Part shown: positions 42,875 to 52,083 of the stretch, one piece after another
How the letters are laid out: every line of letters begins with the position of its first letter
Position numbering within the stretch: position 1 is the stretch's first letter
NCBI GenBank assembly: GCA_028688905.1
Contig: JAQTXH010000003.1
Location: 124,001 to 188,000 of the forward strand
Source of the DNA: Acidiphilium sp.
GTDB taxonomy: Bacteria > Pseudomonadota > Alphaproteobacteria > Acetobacterales > Acetobacteraceae
Direction: 5' to 3'
DNA length: 64,000 nt
Notes under the pieces: model-generated
Databases searched by the model: none
What the model was told of the DNA's origin: nothing
Seen by the model: only the letters and a program-made list of their open reading frames with translations
Position numbers and translations under genes: made by a program

Positions 42875-43792
42875 TCAGAACACCGCCATCACCTTCAGAA
42901 TTGCCGGTCCGCCGACCACCAGGAAGACGCAGGGCAGGATGAAAATGATCATCGGTAAGGTCAGCAGCACCGGCAGGCGGGCCGCGCGCTCTTCGAACCG
43001 GGTCAATTGTTCCTGACGCAATTCGGCGGACAGGGTGCGCAACGCCTGGGTGAGCGGCGTACCATATTGAATGGTCTGCACCAGGGTCGAGCCGAGGCGC
43101 TTGAGACTGTCGAGGCCGGTGCGCACGCCAAGTGCGCTCAGCGCATCGCGGACATTGTTGCTGATTCGCATTTCGTTGGAGGTGATCGTCAGTTCCTGCG
43201 CGACGGCGGGGTGGGTTTCGCGTACCTCGTTCGCGACGCGGGCGAGGCCGGGTTCCAGGCTCAGCCCGGCATCGGCGCAGATCACCATCAGGTCGAGCGC
43301 ATCGGCCAGCCCGGCCTCGACGCGTTTGACGAAGCGTTTGCGGCGGTACTGGATGATCAAGTCCGGCCCCAGCAGACCGATGATGGCCGAACCGCCGATC
43401 AGGCCGATTTCGGGCAATTTGCTCAGCTGCACCAGTTGGGTCAGGCCGAAGGTGACGGCGGGCACCCCCAGCAGCATCAGCAGTTTCGCCCCGACGAACA
43501 GGCCAAGCGCGCCCTGATCACGGATGCCGGCCATTCGCAGTGTGTGGCGCAGGTCGGCGATGGTTTTGGTGCTGAGCAGACCGCTGCGGGCAACCGCAAA
43601 ACCCAAGCCGATGATGATACGGATATGAACCGGTTGCTGGTCGTCCTTGCCCTCGGCTGCAACCGAGATGCCGCCGGCGCGCGCAATGCGGCGGGCGAGT
43701 TTTTCCTCGTCGATCACCAGTTTCAGCATCAGCATGGCAAAACCGGACATCACCAGAAAAAATGCCAGAACACCGATTAAAAGGAGGTTCAT
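42875..43792 (-). CDS. tadC: Tad pilus assembly protein TadC (type II secretion F family)
   Basis: 305-residue inner-membrane protein of the GspF/TadC family with four predicted helices. Family signals are the cytoplasmic ADALDLMVICADAGLSLEPGLARVANE block and GVRTGLDSLKRLGSTLVQTIQYGTPLTQALRTLSAELR. It forms the platform of the Flp pilus machine with TadB. It is the last gene of the operon, 9 bp after tadB. The 124-bp AT-rich gap to rpoN contains no gene; it includes a TGCAA-TTT-TTGCA palindrome. Confidence 0.9.
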   Translation of the reverse strand: MNLLLIGVLAFFLVMSGFAMLMLKLVIDEEKLARRIARAGGISVAAEGKDDQQPVHIRIIIGLGFAVARSGLLSTKTIADLRHTLRMAGIRDQGALGLFVGAKLLMLLGVPAVTFGLTQLVQLSKLPEIGLIGGSAIIGLLGPDLIIQYRRKRFVKRVEAGLADALDLMVICADAGLSLEPGLARVANEVRETHPAVAQELTITSNEMRISNNVRDALSALGVRTGLDSLKRLGSTLVQTIQYGTPLTQALRTLSAELRQEQLTRFEERAARLPVLLTLPMIIFILPCVFLVVGGPAILKVMAVF

Positions 43793-43801
43793 CAGGCGCT
43801 C

Positions 43802-44758
43802 CTAGCTGAGACTGCGCCGAATGATCGACCGCATCGTTAGGCTGCCCAACACGAGCATGCCGACCGCCATGCCGAAGATGATGTGGCCTTTTCGGGTGAC
43901 GAACAGCACTTCCAGATAACTCGGCTGGAGGAGTTCGATCGCCACGCCCGCGACGATCGGGATGATCCCCAGGATCAGTGCGCTGGTGCGGGCTTCCGCC
44001 GCCATCGCGTACCCACGCGCCTTCATCGCCACCCGTTTGCGGATGACCTCGGACAAGGTTTCCAGAGTTTGTGCCAGTCCGCCGCCGGCGCGCGCCTGCA
44101 AGCTCAGCGCGGTGGCGAAAAATCCGTATTCAGGAATCCGCGATCGTTCCGCGAAGCTGCGCAACGCCTGGTCGAGCGGGGTACCGATCGCGACCTGATC
44201 GGCGATTCGGGTGAACTCGGCACCGGTTGGTTTCGGCATGTCACGCCCGATGATCCGCAGCGCCTCCTGCACCGGAATGCCGACCCGCACGCAGCGCACA
44301 ATGGTTGCCAGCGCTTCAGGAAACTGGTTGAGCAGAGCGGAAGAACGACGGGCGTGGATGGTGGCGAACACCGTTCGGGCGACCAAAGCGGTCATCGCTG
44401 GCCACAACAGCGCGGACCAGCCGCCGAACACCATGGCGATCAGCATGACCACCACGCGCGCCATAACAAGGGCACCGAGCAAAATTGCCCACCAGGGCAC
44501 CGGATAATCAGGCGCGCGCGCCAGGTCGACGCCAAAGATCGCGAGGGCTGATCCCAGAGGACGCTGGAACCGGGCGAGCGGATTGACCGCTTTGGGTTTC
44601 TGATCGGTTTCAACGATGACCAAACCGTTGGTCGCCCGATCGAGCCGCTCGACCAGCCGCCGGTGGACGCGATCGGCCCGGAAGACATTGAGTCCGACCA
44701 GGATGAGGGCCGTGGTCATGACCAGACTCAATGTCAGCAGAAGGGGCAGGCTGGTCAT
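43802..44758 (-). CDS. tadB: Tad pilus assembly protein TadB (type II secretion F family)
   Basis: 318 residues, GspF-like platform protein: an N-terminal helix, a central cytoplasmic region with FPEALATIVRCVRVGIPVQEALRIIGRD and ATALSLQARAGGGLAQTLETLSEVIRKR, and C-terminal helices. It overlaps cpaF by ATGA. Works with TadC and the ATPase CpaF in Flp pilus assembly. Confidence 0.9.
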   Translation of the reverse strand: MTSLPLLLTLSLVMTTALILVGLNVFRADRVHRRLVERLDRATNGLVIVETDQKPKAVNPLARFQRPLGSALAIFGVDLARAPDYPVPWWAILLGALVMARVVVMLIAMVFGGWSALLWPAMTALVARTVFATIHARRSSALLNQFPEALATIVRCVRVGIPVQEALRIIGRDMPKPTGAEFTRIADQVAIGTPLDQALRSFAERSRIPEYGFFATALSLQARAGGGLAQTLETLSEVIRKRVAMKARGYAMAAEARTSALILGIIPIVAGVAIELLQPSYLEVLFVTRKGHIIFGMAVGMLVLGSLTMRSIIRRSLS

Positions 44759-46107
44759 GAGTGGCTTGCCTCTTCCAGGGCGGCGGCCCAGGGGCGCGCC
44801 AATCCGAAATAGGTCAGGCGCTCGTGAAAGCTGGAGCGGGTGCGCGAGACGATATATTTGCCGAGCAATCGCCCGGTCGCGTCTTCACCCTGCATTTCAT
44901 ATTTGAAAATATCGTTGAGCAGCGGGGTTTCACCCTCAATGCCGGCGATTTCGGTAAGCTGGATCACCCGGCGGCCGCCATCGCGCTGGCGCTCGACCTG
45001 GACGATCAGATTGACCGCCGAGACCACCTGCATCCGGATGGCGCGCGGTGACAGGCCCATGCTGGCCATTTGTACCATGTTCTCGATCCGGGCCAGGGCA
45101 TCGCGGGTGTTGTTGGCGTGGATGGTTGACATCGAGCCATCATGGCCGGTGTTCATCGCCTGCAACATGTCGAACGCTTCCGGCCCGCGCACCTCGCCGA
45201 TGATGATGCGATCGGGGCGCATGCGCAGGGCATTGCGGAGCAGGTCGCGCTGGTTGATTTCACCCTTGCCCTCCAGATTGAGCGGGCGGGTTTCGAGCCG
45301 GACGATATGAGGTTGCTGCAACTGAAGCTCGGCGGCGTCCTCGACGGTGACGATGCGCTCGGCGGGGTCGATGAAGCTGCTCATCGCGTTCATCATGGTG
45401 GTCTTGCCGGAGCCGGTGCCGCCGGAAATCACCACGTTCAGCCGACAGCGGGCGGCGATTTCCAGGATGCGGGCGATCGGCGGGGTGAGGGAGCCGTATT
45501 CGATCAGCTTGGAAAAGCTGATCGGTTTTTTGGCGAATTTGCGGATCGACAGACAGGGACCATCGATCGCCAGGGGGGGGAGCACGATGTTGACGCGCGA
45601 GCCATCCTTGAGGCGGGCATCGACCATCGGGCTGGATTCATCGACCCTTCGGCCGACCGAGGCGGCGATGCGCTGGCAGATATTGGCCAGGTGCGCGGAA
45701 TCGCGAAAGCGGATCGGCAATTGTTCGAGCTTGCCTCGTTTTTCAACAAAAACACGCTCGGGGCCGTTCACCATGATGTCGGTGATGGTGTCGTCTTCGA
45801 GCAAGGGTTCCAGGGGGCCGAGGCCAAGCATGTCATCGACCAGTTCGGCGGCGATCTGGTGTTGTTCGCGGCTGTTGAGCTGGATGCGATGCTCGGTCGC
45901 GAGTTCGGCGAGCATCACCTCGACAGTGTGGAGTAGCCGGGGCGGCGAGAGAGTTGCGATCACCGAGGCGTCGATTTTGGCGAGGCAGAGGGTGCGGATC
46001 AGGTCGACGTCTTCCTGGCGGATGCCGGGCTGCGGCTCCGCGCCGGTGGGGGCGAGGCTTGGCGGCGGTTCGCTCGGACGGCGACCGAAGACGGGGATGC
46101 CGTCCAT
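44755..46107 (-). CDS. cpaF: Tad pilus/secretion ATPase CpaF (TadA)
   Basis: 450 residues, VirB11/GspE-type ATPase. N-terminal domain: [34 protein letters not shown]. Walker [15 protein letters not shown]. Asp/His boxes: [22 protein letters not shown]. Walker [17 protein letters not shown]. It powers polymerisation of Flp pilin in the cytoplasm. It shares overlapping codons with cpaE and tadB. Confidence 0.95.
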   Translation of the reverse strand: MDGIPVFGRRPSEPPPSLAPTGAEPQPGIRQEDVDLIRTLCLAKIDASVIATLSPPRLLHTVEVMLAELATEHRIQLNSREQHQIAAELVDDMLGLGPLEPLLEDDTITDIMVNGPERVFVEKRGKLEQLPIRFRDSAHLANICQRIAASVGRRVDESSPMVDARLKDGSRVNIVLPPLAIDGPCLSIRKFAKKPISFSKLIEYGSLTPPIARILEIAARCRLNVVISGGTGSGKTTMMNAMSSFIDPAERIVTVEDAAELQLQQPHIVRLETRPLNLEGKGEINQRDLLRNALRMRPDRIIIGEVRGPEAFDMLQAMNTGHDGSMSTIHANNTRDALARIENMVQMASMGLSPRAIRMQVVSAVNLIVQVERQRDGGRRVIQLTEIAGIEGETPLLNDIFKYEMQGEDATGRLLGKYIVSRTRSSFHERLTYFGLARPWAAALEEASHS

Positions 46108-47309
46108 CAGGTGGCTCCCGTGCCGGCCGCGGCACCGACGAGCTGAGCGAGTTTGACGATTGCGTCGCGGAACTTACCTTTCTGGCCGACCAGGGTTTCG
46201 CCGAGATCGGCCGCGCGGGTGGCAGCCCCCGCGATATCCGGGACCAGGACGGCGAGTTCGGTGCCCAGTTCGGCTTCGATTTGTTTGGGCGACATGCCGC
46301 GTTTGCGTTGGTATTTGTTGAGAATGACCACCGGGCGGCGGGTTTGCATGGCTCCGGCGGGCAGTGCCATCCAGTGTTTTGCGAGGCGCACGCTGTGCGC
46401 GGCCGGTTCGACGATCAGGATGCGCTGCTGCGCCAGCGCCAGGATTTCGGCGGCGAAGCCGAGGGGGCGGGTGGGAATATCGGCGACCACGAAATTATAG
46501 CGCAGGCGGAGGGCCGCGGACAAAGCGCCGCCGCCGCCGGGGCGATGGGTCCATTTTTCGGTGAGCGGTTCCTCGGCGGCAAGAACATGCAACCGCTCGG
46601 TGACCGGGTGGGCGGCGCGTTCGATCAGCAGCGGGTCGATCCGGTCCGGCGCTTCGAGGGCGTTGCGCAGGCCGGTGCTGGGGGGCACGTTGGCGGCCAG
46701 GGCAGCACTGCCACAATGCAAATCGGCATCGAGCAAAATGGTGTGGCGTCGGGTTTCGCCGCCGATCAGCCAGGCGAGGTTGGTCGCGATGGTGGTGACG
46801 CCGACGCCGCCGCAAGCGCCGCACAGGGCGATCATGGAGCCGCCGCGCACCGGTTCGGCCACGGGTTCGGCCCCGATCGCCCAGGGCAGGAATTCGCGCA
46901 AAACGACGGTGGCGTCGAGCGGTTTGGGGAGATATTCCTTGACGCCCAAATTGCGGGTCAGGCTGCGGTAGAAGCTGACGCTGCGGTTTTCGCCGATCAC
47001 CAGAACGCGGGTGCCGGGATCGACCATTGTTTCGAGTTGCAGGATGGCCGAGAGCGGCTGGTCTTCGCCGGAAATGTCGATCAGGATGGTTCTGGGGGTC
47101 TCGATCCGGCCCAGCAATTCGATCGATTGGCGAAACGGCAACTGGTGCAAAGTCAGCCCAGCGGGGAACTCCGGGCCGAGGCTGGCGCGCAGGACATGGG
47201 CGGTTTCGGCATCGCGGACGAAGCCCATGAAACCGGGGCGGCCGGTACCGGGTAGCGCGACCGGGGTGGCGTACACAGGTTCGCCCGGCAGGGATTTGAG
47301 ACCGGTCAT
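46107..47309 (-). CDS. cpaE: Tad pilus localisation protein CpaE (TadZ)
   Basis: 400 residues with an N-terminal receiver-like domain and a C-terminal ParA/MinD-like ATPase domain. The P-loop region reads CGACGGVGVTTIATNLAWL and lacks the usual lysine of the deviant Walker A motif (GGVGKT), as in some atypical TadZ proteins; the DADLHCG segment is conserved. TadZ/CpaE places the pilus apparatus at the pole. Stop and start overlap those of cpaF and cpaB. Confidence 0.88.
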   Translation of the reverse strand: MTGLKSLPGEPVYATPVALPGTGRPGFMGFVRDAETAHVLRASLGPEFPAGLTLHQLPFRQSIELLGRIETPRTILIDISGEDQPLSAILQLETMVDPGTRVLVIGENRSVSFYRSLTRNLGVKEYLPKPLDATVVLREFLPWAIGAEPVAEPVRGGSMIALCGACGGVGVTTIATNLAWLIGGETRRHTILLDADLHCGSAALAANVPPSTGLRNALEAPDRIDPLLIERAAHPVTERLHVLAAEEPLTEKWTHRPGGGGALSAALRLRYNFVVADIPTRPLGFAAEILALAQQRILIVEPAAHSVRLAKHWMALPAGAMQTRRPVVILNKYQRKRGMSPKQIEAELGTELAVLVPDIAGAATRAADLGETLVGQKGKFRDAIVKLAQLVGAAAGTGAT

Positions 47310-48151
47310 TGCGCCGTGGCGGCCTGTGGCGGGATGAATTGGGTTTGCTGCGCCGGGCCTTGATAGATCGTTATGCTGCCGGCCATCGGGCCGCTGAGGC
47401 CGGCGAGGGCTGGAGAGACCTGACCGCTGTATACCGGCGGCGGCGGCGCGAGACGGGGATGGACCGCCGCGCCGGTCGGGCGGACGATGAGCGAGAGCGG
47501 GCCGAGATGGGCGGCGACATCGACTCGTTCCGCTTGATCGGGGGTGACTTCGAGGGTGACGGTGCGGGCCATGGCTTCTTCAGTGCCGTGGGTGCTGGCC
47601 CCCTGGACCAGGCGCTGGTCGATCGCGATGACCCGGACATCCGACAGAACGGTTTCGGCGGCGACACTTTTGGCGGGCGGCAGGTTGGGGGCGGACAGGC
47701 TCTGGGTCAGGATCAGATCGACGTGGTCGCCCGGCCAGATCAGGCCGGCGGTGCCGGTAATGGCATCGACGCCGACCGAGACCGCGCGCATGCCGGGTTT
47801 GAGCACGGCGGCGAGGAAGCCGTGATCGCCGGGGCGGATGACGTCACCGGTGATGATGATCGCACCGGCGTCGAGCGGGTGACGGACCATGGCACCGGTG
47901 TAGGCGGAGCGGTTGGCCGAGGTATCGAGCACCGCCCCGGCGGGGGGTTTGGTGCCGGTTGCGGCGAAGGTGGTGAAATCGGCCGGCTGGATCAGGCTGC
48001 CGGCGCGCAGCGGATGGGCGGTGGCAAGGAGCAGGATTTTCTGGACGATGGCGGTTTGTGGCCTGGCCGGCCGCAAATCCAGCCAGGCCACGGTGCCGAA
48101 ACCAGTCAAGCCAAGCGCCAACAATATAAACAAGGATATGCGGAGAAACAT
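47306..48151 (-). CDS. cpaB: Flp pilus assembly protein CpaB (RcpC)
   Basis: 281 residues: an N-terminal membrane anchor (LFILLALGLTGFGTVAWL), an SAF domain (LLLATAHPLRAGSLIQPADF), and the CpaB/RcpC core with AVSVGVDAITGTAGLIWPGDHVDLIL and VLSDVRVIAIDQRLVQG. A periplasmic part of the Tad machine, usually encoded beside the secretin. Here cpaE follows directly (ATGA overlap) and no cpaC is present. Confidence 0.9.
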   Translation of the reverse strand: MFLRISLFILLALGLTGFGTVAWLDLRPARPQTAIVQKILLLATAHPLRAGSLIQPADFTTFAATGTKPPAGAVLDTSANRSAYTGAMVRHPLDAGAIIITGDVIRPGDHGFLAAVLKPGMRAVSVGVDAITGTAGLIWPGDHVDLILTQSLSAPNLPPAKSVAAETVLSDVRVIAIDQRLVQGASTHGTEEAMARTVTLEVTPDQAERVDVAAHLGPLSLIVRPTGAAVHPRLAPPPPVYSGQVSPALAGLSGPMAGSITIYQGPAQQTQFIPPQAATAQ

Positions 48152-48194
48152 TAAAGTAAGTCCTGGTCAGGATTGTTGGCGATGGTCAGAGGCA

Positions 48195-48380
48195 CTACAG
48201 ACCGGCACCGACGCTATTATAGACATTAGCCAGTGCGTGGCTGAAGACGATAAAGCTGGTGATGACGACGACCGCGGTCAGGCCAGCGATCAATCCATAT
48301 TCGAGTGACGTGACGCCACGATGATCGCGATTGATAATATATCGACACGATTGAAACCACTTTGCCGCAGGATCGATCAT
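48195..48380 (-). CDS. flp: Flp/Fap-type pilin
   Basis: 61 residues. Type IVb prepilin leader ending at a Gly before VTSLEYGLIAGL, the G-x4-E-Y processing motif, then a hydrophobic alpha-helix and a short tail. The major or minor subunit of the Tad pilus. No prepilin peptidase gene is in the window. Confidence 0.88.
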   Translation of the reverse strand: MIDPAAKWFQSCRYIINRDHRGVTSLEYGLIAGLTAVVVITSFIVFSHALANVYNSVGAGL

Positions 48381-48426
48381 CGTGATTTAACAATCGTGTC
48401 GACAGATTTTTGGTATTTGACGAATT

Positions 48427-48624
48427 TTATTCAGATGAGCTGAGGGTGGTGTTGATGGTGTTCATTGTAGTTTTTAAGCCATTGCCCAGCACACCAAAAG
48501 CAAAAATGATCACTGCTGCCATCAGTGCGGCAATCAGACCGTATTCCAGCGCTGTCACGCCGCGTTTGTCCTGGAACAGGGTGATCCCGCGCACGGCGAG
48601 CCAGGTTTTGGTATAGTCGAGCAT
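48427..48624 (-). CDS. flp: Flp/Fap-type pilin
   Basis: 65 residues, starting at 48624 with a strong AAGGAG ribosome site (the frame upstream is open but unconserved). Processing motif RG-VTALEYGLIAALM, hydrophobic helix, then a Thr/Ser/Asn-rich C-terminus. It is the first gene of the Tad operon and probably the main pilin because of its better ribosome site. Confidence 0.9.
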   Translation of the reverse strand: MLDYTKTWLAVRGITLFQDKRGVTALEYGLIAALMAAVIIFAFGVLGNGLKTTMNTINTTLSSSE

Positions 48625-48775
48625 GGTCAAGTCTCCTTCTGCCGCGCGGATTAACCGGGGAACGGCGATGATGAATGCATGGTGCCAGGATTTTTCTGGC
48701 GGGAACTCGCTGCGTTGGCGGCAGGGGGTTCGGATATTCATGGATTCATCTAGGCAAAAGAAGGTTGACAGACGG

Positions 48776-48931
48776 TTAACGGATGCTGGGAAGTTCGGGC
48801 GTGGTGCGGGGTTTGTCGATGGTGTGGGGCACACTCGGTCGGGGATCGGCGCGAACTTCCGCGGCAGCCGCTTCAAGGAGCCGGCGCTCGGCTTCAAGTT
48901 TGTGGTCGATCGGGACGGCTCGCTGGTTCAT
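48776..48931 (-). CDS. small ORF of unknown function
   Basis: 51 codons (MNQRAVPIDHKLEAERRLLE, then an Ala-rich helix and a Pro-rich tail) with a GGAGA ribosome site 9 bp before the ATG. The first half is predicted to be a charged helix, vaguely like small antitoxin C-termini, but no family is recognisable. It lies between the Tad operon and a decayed transposase, on the same strand as the pilins. It could be a real small protein or leftover mobile DNA. The stretch 48932-49072 shows nothing I can support. Confidence 0.35.
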   Translation of the reverse strand: MNQRAVPIDHKLEAERRLLEAAAAEVRADPRPSVPHTIDKPRTTPELPSIR

Positions 48932-49072
48932 ACGTTCAATTTCTCCGGTTCAGAGTGTTCGCTTGTGAGCGGCGATGTCAGGCGCAACCGCGCTCGAATG
49001 ATGGTTTGCCGGCTGGTTTGGTATTTTCGGGCCAGCGCCGAGACGGAACTACCCGCATCGGCCTTGATCATG

Positions 49073-49500
49073 AATACACCTGTAGTTGCGTTCGATTGTC
49101 ACCCTGCTTGGGGCGGTCATCAAGGTTCGGACCACACAGATTTCAGCCGCCCGAGTGCGCGCTTGACCATTCTGCCGCAGACGATGATGCGGGATGAACC
49201 CATCCATCTGCTGATCGGCAGCAGGGGCCTGAAGATCTACTATGAGAGTGAATGACTGGATCAGAAGCACGGGGTTCGGGCGCGCCGGCGCTGGCGGAAA
49301 TTGCACATCGCGGTCGATGCCGATACCCACAAGGTCCGCGCCTGTGAATTGACACTCGACGATGTCGGCGATGTCACCGCCGTGCCGGACTTGCTCGAAC
49401 AGGTCGAAGATCCGGTTGCTTGCAGTGATCGCCGATGGTGCTGATGCCGGACAGCCGGTCTACGATGCCGTGGCGGTACTAATAGGTTTGGTGCGCGGCG
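49073..49500 (+). pseudogene. decayed IS5-family transposase fragment
   Basis: In one frame the DNA reads SDHTDFSRPSARLTILPQ, then PIHLLIGSRGLKIY, an in-frame TGA at 49253 where intact relatives have Trp, then LDQKHGVRARRRWRKLHIAVDADTHKVRACELT. A frameshift near 49425 moves to the next frame (VIADGADAGQPVYDAVAVL). This is the catalytic core of an IS5-type DDE transposase; the first catalytic Asp (usually in IDSTG) is replaced by Gly. No intact ends were found. Clearly inactive. Confidence 0.8.
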
Positions 49501-49524
49501 CATCTGCGCATCGTTCCTGAGCGT

Positions 49525-50814
49525 TCAGTCCGCGAACGGGTCCTGCATCAATATGGTATCGTCGCGTTCCGGGCTGGTCGAAAGCAGGGTGACCGGGCAT
49601 TCGACCAGTTCCTCGATCCGGCGGACGTATTTGATCGCTTGCGCCGGTAGCTGGGCGTAGGAGCGTGCCCCTCTCGTCGAGCCGGACCAGCCCTCGACAA
49701 TTTCATACACCGGCTGCGCTTTGGCTTGGGCGGCGGCACCGGGGGGCAGATGGCGGAAGGTTTCGCCGTCGATCCGGTAGCCGACCCCGATTTTCAGTTC
49801 GGCGAATCCGTCCAGCACGTCGAGTTTGGTCAAGGCGAGACCCTGGATGCCGCCGACCATCACTGCCTGTCGCACCAAGGCGGCGTCGAACCAGCCGCAG
49901 CGCCGCGCCCGGCCGGTCACGGTGCCGAACTCATGGCCGCGCTCGCCGAGTTTGCGCCCGGTTTCGTCAGATAATTCGGTCGGAAACGGCCCGGACCCCA
50001 CCCGTGTGCAATAGGCTTTGGCAATCCCGATCACCCGCCCGACCGCATCCGGCCCGAGGCCCGAACCGGCGGCGGCCTGCCCCGCGACGGTGTTGGACGA
50101 GGTAACGAACGGATAGGTGCCGTGATCGACATCGAGCATCACCGCCTGCGCGCCCTCGAACAATATGCGCGACCCCGCCTTGCGGGCGGCGGCAAGGCGT
50201 TCCCACACCGGTTCGGCGAAGGGCAGTATTTGCGGCGCGAGAGCAAGCAGCTGGTCGCGCAGCGCCGCCTTCTCGAACGTCGCGGCACCCAGTCCGGCGA
50301 GCAGCGTGTTGTGGTGGAGCAGCAACTCGTCGAGCCGCCAATCCAGCGTTTCAGGTTCGGCGAGGTCGCACACTCGGATCGCCCGGCGCGCGACCTTGTC
50401 CTCATAGGCGGGGCCGATACCGCGGCCCGTGGTGCCGATGCGGCGCTCCCCGCGCGCGGTTTCGCGGGCCGCGTCGATCGCGGCGTGGACCGGTAATATC
50501 AGGGGCGCGTTGTCGGCGATCCGCAGGGTTTCGGGCGTGACCTCCAACCCCTGGGTGCGCACCCGGGCAATTTCGGCCAGCAACGCCACCGGATCGATCA
50601 CCACGCCGTTGGCGATGATGCCGAGCTTGCCGCGCACCAGCCCCGAGGGCAGGAGCGACAATTTATAGGTCTGATTGCCCACCACCAGCGTATGCCCGGC
50701 GTTGTGGCCGCCCTGGAATCGCACCACGATATCGGCGCGCGAGGCCAGCCAGTCGACCACCTTGCCTTTGCCCTCGTCGCCCCATTGCGCGCCGATGATG
50801 GTTACATTTGCCAT
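49525..50814 (-). CDS. purA: adenylosuccinate synthetase
   Basis: 429 residues. GTP-dependent ligation of aspartate to IMP, the first step to AMP. Motifs: [11 protein letters not shown] at 8-18 with catalytic Asp13, GGHNAGHT at 35-42 with catalytic His41, [12 protein letters not shown], and the C-terminal GTP-binding TKLDVLDG. It starts 3 bp after the hisZ stop, so the two are co-transcribed. The decayed transposase ends close to its 3' end. Confidence 0.97.
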   Translation of the reverse strand: MANVTIIGAQWGDEGKGKVVDWLASRADIVVRFQGGHNAGHTLVVGNQTYKLSLLPSGLVRGKLGIIANGVVIDPVALLAEIARVRTQGLEVTPETLRIADNAPLILPVHAAIDAARETARGERRIGTTGRGIGPAYEDKVARRAIRVCDLAEPETLDWRLDELLLHHNTLLAGLGAATFEKAALRDQLLALAPQILPFAEPVWERLAAARKAGSRILFEGAQAVMLDVDHGTYPFVTSSNTVAGQAAAGSGLGPDAVGRVIGIAKAYCTRVGSGPFPTELSDETGRKLGERGHEFGTVTGRARRCGWFDAALVRQAVMVGGIQGLALTKLDVLDGFAELKIGVGYRIDGETFRHLPPGAAAQAKAQPVYEIVEGWSGSTRGARSYAQLPAQAIKYVRRIEELVECPVTLLSTSPERDDTILMQDPFAD

Positions 50815-50817
50815 GGA

Positions 50818-51957
50818 TTATGATCCTTCGAGGGGCGTCGCCCGCCCGTCGTGCCAGAGATGGGTGCAGTGGAGGCGCAGGGCCTCGGCGCGGTCGTCGG
50901 CAACCGGATGCAGCCCGGTGATGGTCGCGAACCGATCGGCGCGGCAGGTCTGGGCGACCGCCGGTGCGGTGCCGTGCGGCAGAAACACGCGTGGGGCCGA
51001 GGCGCTGTGGGGGGCTACCGCCAGAATTGTGTCGGGATACAGGGTGATCCCGGTTGCGGATTCGCCGTTGTCGCACAAATACCGCCCGCCGCGCCCGAGT
51101 TCCGCCTGCCGCCCCGGCGCGAAAATCGTGACCGCAACGCCGGTGTGATAGCGATAGCCGCGAAACTCGACCGGATCGATCGTCAGCCGTAAATCGGGGG
51201 CCAGATGGTGGATCGCGCTCACGGTCGCGGCCAGCCGTTCGGCCAGAGGACGCACATTGTCCGGTAGGGGGATTGCCGCGAGGGCCGCCAATCCGGAGTC
51301 GGCGGGTCCGGCGGCTTCGAGCAGGGCGCGCAGCGTCGCGGCCAGATCGCCGCCCAGATCGCTGATTTCGGCGGCATCCTTGCGGTCGAGCGCGCGGATC
51401 AACGCGGCACGATGGCGGGTGTTGCCCAGCAGCGCCGGGATCAGCGGCGGCATGGTCAAATCGACACTGATGGAAGCCACCCCGGCGGCGGCGAGGGCGG
51501 CGGCGGCAACGGTGACGATCTCGGCATCGGCTTCGGGCAGATCGGGGCCGATCAGCTCGATCCCGGCCTGGGCGACCTGGCGTTCCGGGGCAAGATGCGA
51601 GCCGCGCACCAGCAGGCATTGCCCGGCATAGGCCAGCCGCAGCGGGCGCGGTGCGGTGGCGAGGCGGGTGGTGGCGATCCGGGCGATCTGCGGCGTGGTG
51701 TCGGCGCGCACCCCCATCATCCGCTGCGATTCCGGGTCCATGAACCGGAAGGTCTGTTCGGCGACGGCCCCCCCTGAACCCGCGAACAGGGTGGATTCGA
51801 ACTCGACCAGCGGCGGTTTGACCCGCTGATAGCCGTGCGCTGCGAAACACCCGGTCAGGGTTTCGGTCAGCCGCGCCTCGGCCTCGGCGTCCGGGGGCAG
51901 CAGGTCAGTGAAGCCCGCGGGCAGCAGGGCAGGGTGAGGTGGCAGATCGTCGGTCAT
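50818..51957 (-). CDS. hisZ: ATP phosphoribosyltransferase regulatory subunit
   Basis: 379 residues, a HisRS-like catalytic core without an anticodon-binding domain: LLPPDAEAEARLTETLTGCFAAHGYQRVKPPLVEFE, MDPESQRMMGVRADTTPQIARIA, RLAYAGQCLLVR and LGRGGRYL. HisZ supports short-form HisG in the first step of histidine synthesis. The start at 51957 gives MTDDLPPHPALLPAGF; upstream codons are not conserved. The hisZ-purA order is common in alphaproteobacteria. Confidence 0.93.
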   Translation of the reverse strand: MTDDLPPHPALLPAGFTDLLPPDAEAEARLTETLTGCFAAHGYQRVKPPLVEFESTLFAGSGGAVAEQTFRFMDPESQRMMGVRADTTPQIARIATTRLATAPRPLRLAYAGQCLLVRGSHLAPERQVAQAGIELIGPDLPEADAEIVTVAAAALAAAGVASISVDLTMPPLIPALLGNTRHRAALIRALDRKDAAEISDLGGDLAATLRALLEAAGPADSGLAALAAIPLPDNVRPLAERLAATVSAIHHLAPDLRLTIDPVEFRGYRYHTGVAVTIFAPGRQAELGRGGRYLCDNGESATGITLYPDTILAVAPHSASAPRVFLPHGTAPAVAQTCRADRFATITGLHPVADDRAEALRLHCTHLWHDGRATPLEGS

Positions 51958-52083
51958 TGCGGCGTTTCCAATCGACGCGGGCCTATAGCACCGGGTATCG
52001 TTCCGGCCAATTCGTGGCGAAACACAGGCTGGCAACCACCGAACGGTTGTGGCACGGTATCCACAACCTAAACGGGTATTCGC

